Shown in pieces: positions 5,411 through 5,640 of a DNA stretch of 5,640 nt; position 1 is the stretch's first letter; every line of letters starts with the position of its first letter. The translations under genes and the position numbers were made by a program. This DNA is from Thermoplasmata archaeon (lineage in GTDB: Archaea > Thermoplasmatota > Thermoplasmata > Thermoplasmatales > Thermoplasmataceae), in NCBI GenBank assembly GCA_021835265.1, contig JAKBQK010000484.1, forward strand, positions 1 through 5,640, given 5' to 3'. The notes beneath the pieces are model-generated. The model was not told the DNA's origin, did not search any database, and saw only the letters and a list, made by a program, of their open reading frames with translations.

Positions 5411-5514
5411 CTACATTTCCGATCATGCTCAAGTCATGATTATGACCTCTAAAGCTACAAAGTAGCGTATTTATATTTGAAATGAAAAATAAATGGGAGT
5501 AGTAGATTACACAC
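5411..5514 (-). repeat. Right terminal inverted repeat of casposon, 104 bp
   Basis: This is the perfect inverted copy of 127-230, lying between the cas1 promoter and the tRNA-Arg gene. It carries a second copy of the polB 3' coding end (5411-5465, plus strand), which here is not part of any gene. It repeats the short dyads (5422-5440, 5433-5446, 5454-5466) and the outward TATA-like box (5469-5477). The terminal bases on the plus strand are GATTACACAC, followed directly by the target duplication. Confidence 0.97.
5469..5477 (+). promoter_or_regulatory. Outward TATA-like box in right TIR
   Basis: This is the inverted copy of the box at 164-172. It would drive a rightward transcript starting near the ATG at 5493, whose frame stops after nine codons (TAA at 5520-5522). 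Such a transcript would run antisense into the leftward tRNA-Arg gene. Promoter activity is inferred from sequence only. Confidence 0.3.
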
Positions 5515-5527
5515 ATTTCTAAACGGG
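5515..5527. repeat. Target-site duplication, right copy, at the tRNA-Arg 3' end
   Basis: This is the direct repeat of 114-126. Its right part overlaps the tRNA-Arg gene: 5525-5527 are the last three acceptor-stem bases and 5524 is the discriminator position on the minus strand. The tRNA is therefore regenerated intact by the duplication, as expected for casposon insertion at a tRNA 3' end. Confidence 0.93.
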
Positions 5528-5598
5528 CCCGCGGGGATTTGAACCCCGGATCATTGGCTTAGAAGGCCAATGCCTTATCCAGACTAGGCCACGGGCCC
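5524..5598 (-). tRNA. tRNA-Arg, anticodon UCU
   Basis: Leftward, the sequence folds as a full cloverleaf: acceptor stem GGGCCCG with CGGGCCC, D arm GCCT/AGGC, anticodon stem TTGGC/GCCAA with loop CTTCTAA (anticodon TCT at 5563-5561, reads AGA), a five-base variable region, and T arm CGGGG/CCCCG with loop TTCAAAT. Position 5524 is the discriminator (G), and CCA is not encoded. There is no intron. The casposon lies at its 3' end; the target duplication includes the discriminator and three acceptor bases, so the tRNA stays whole. Confidence 0.96.
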
Positions 5599-5626
5599 AT
5601 GTTTGGCTCCAATGGAAATGGCTAGC

Positions 5627-5637
5627 GTATTATTATT
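5627..5637 (-). promoter_or_regulatory. Possible TATA box of tRNA-Arg
   Basis: On the minus strand an AATAATAATA stretch lies roughly 30-38 nt before the first base of the tRNA (5598). An archaeal start site a few bases before the mature end would be compatible. The match to a TATA box is modest and the window ends just beyond. Confidence 0.35.
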
Positions 5638-5640
5638 TTT

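Larger units (their letters stand above)
127..5514. mobile_element. Complete family 1-type casposon (Cas1-PolB transposon)
   Basis: The element is bounded by perfect 104-bp inverted repeats (127-230 and 5411-5514) and flanked by a 13-bp direct repeat (114-126 and 5515-5527), which fixes its length at 5,388 bp. It encodes a stand-alone Cas1 at one end and a protein-primed-type family B DNA polymerase at the other, with six small proteins between them, all leftward. Casposons are known as self-synthesising transposons whose Cas1 homologue (casposase) integrates the element, often at tRNA 3' ends, and duplicates about 14 bp. The Cas1 plus PolB pairing is the family 1 type known from Thaumarchaeota. 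Identical TIRs, matching target duplications and undamaged reading frames point to recent insertion and probable activity; that last point is inference. Confidence 0.95.

Noticed and set aside
5411..5465. Second polB fragment as a pseudogene
   Set aside because: It is the TIR copy of the polB 3' end, not the remains of a separate gene.
114..5527. Integrase-type genomic island with att sites at a tRNA
   Set aside because: No tyrosine recombinase is encoded, and the direct repeats abut long perfect inverted repeats, which fits casposon insertion instead.

Overview
The window holds one complete, structurally intact casposon: a self-synthesising transposon that uses a Cas1-family integrase. It occupies 127-5514 (5,388 bp). 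It has perfect 104-bp terminal inverted repeats (TIRs) and a 13-bp target-site duplication, and sits at the 3' end of a tRNA-Arg(UCU) gene. The host looks archaeal. Promoters are TATA-box elements, two of them about 25 nt from an ATG so that the transcripts would be leaderless or nearly so. The DNA is AT-rich, and the element pairs a protein-primed-type family B DNA polymerase (PolB) with a stand-alone Cas1. From what is known of casposons, that combination marks family 1 elements of ammonia-oxidising Thaumarchaeota (Nitrososphaerota, Nitrosopumilus-like). The taxon is inferred, not read directly.

Layout, left to right. 1-113 is host DNA with the first 16 codons of a leftward gene plus its ribosome binding site and TATA box. 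114-126 is the left target duplication. 127-230 is the left TIR, which contains the last 18 codons and stop of polB. 176-4129 is a tight leftward cluster of seven genes, in transcription order: AbrB-like DNA-binding protein (52 aa), CxxC/HxxC protein (175 aa), tiny membrane protein (36 aa), tail-anchored-type membrane protein (110 aa), zinc ribbon (82 aa), helix-turn-helix protein (126 aa) and PolB (728 aa). About 4130-4235 holds the operon promoter, a dyad and a polypyrimidine tract. 4227-5351 is cas1 (casposase, 374 aa), also leftward, with its own promoter. 5411-5514 is the right TIR, 5515-5527 the right target duplication, and 5524-5598 the intact leftward tRNA-Arg.

How the parts work together: Cas1 is expected to cut and join the TIR ends into the tRNA 3' end, and PolB to copy the element. 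The small AbrB, zinc-ribbon and HTH proteins are candidates for regulation or for DNA-end and replication accessory roles. Both transcription units have a short dyad between TATA box and start codon, suggesting shared control. No cas2, CRISPR array, tyrosine recombinase or recognisable terminal protein is present.

Two genes below normal ORF cut-offs were found by reading the strand (52 aa at 3971-4129 and 36 aa at 3322-3432). The starts of two other genes were moved to internal ATG codons with good Shine-Dalgarno spacing. The insertion also creates a 48-codon frame that starts inside the TIR and runs through the target duplication into host DNA.
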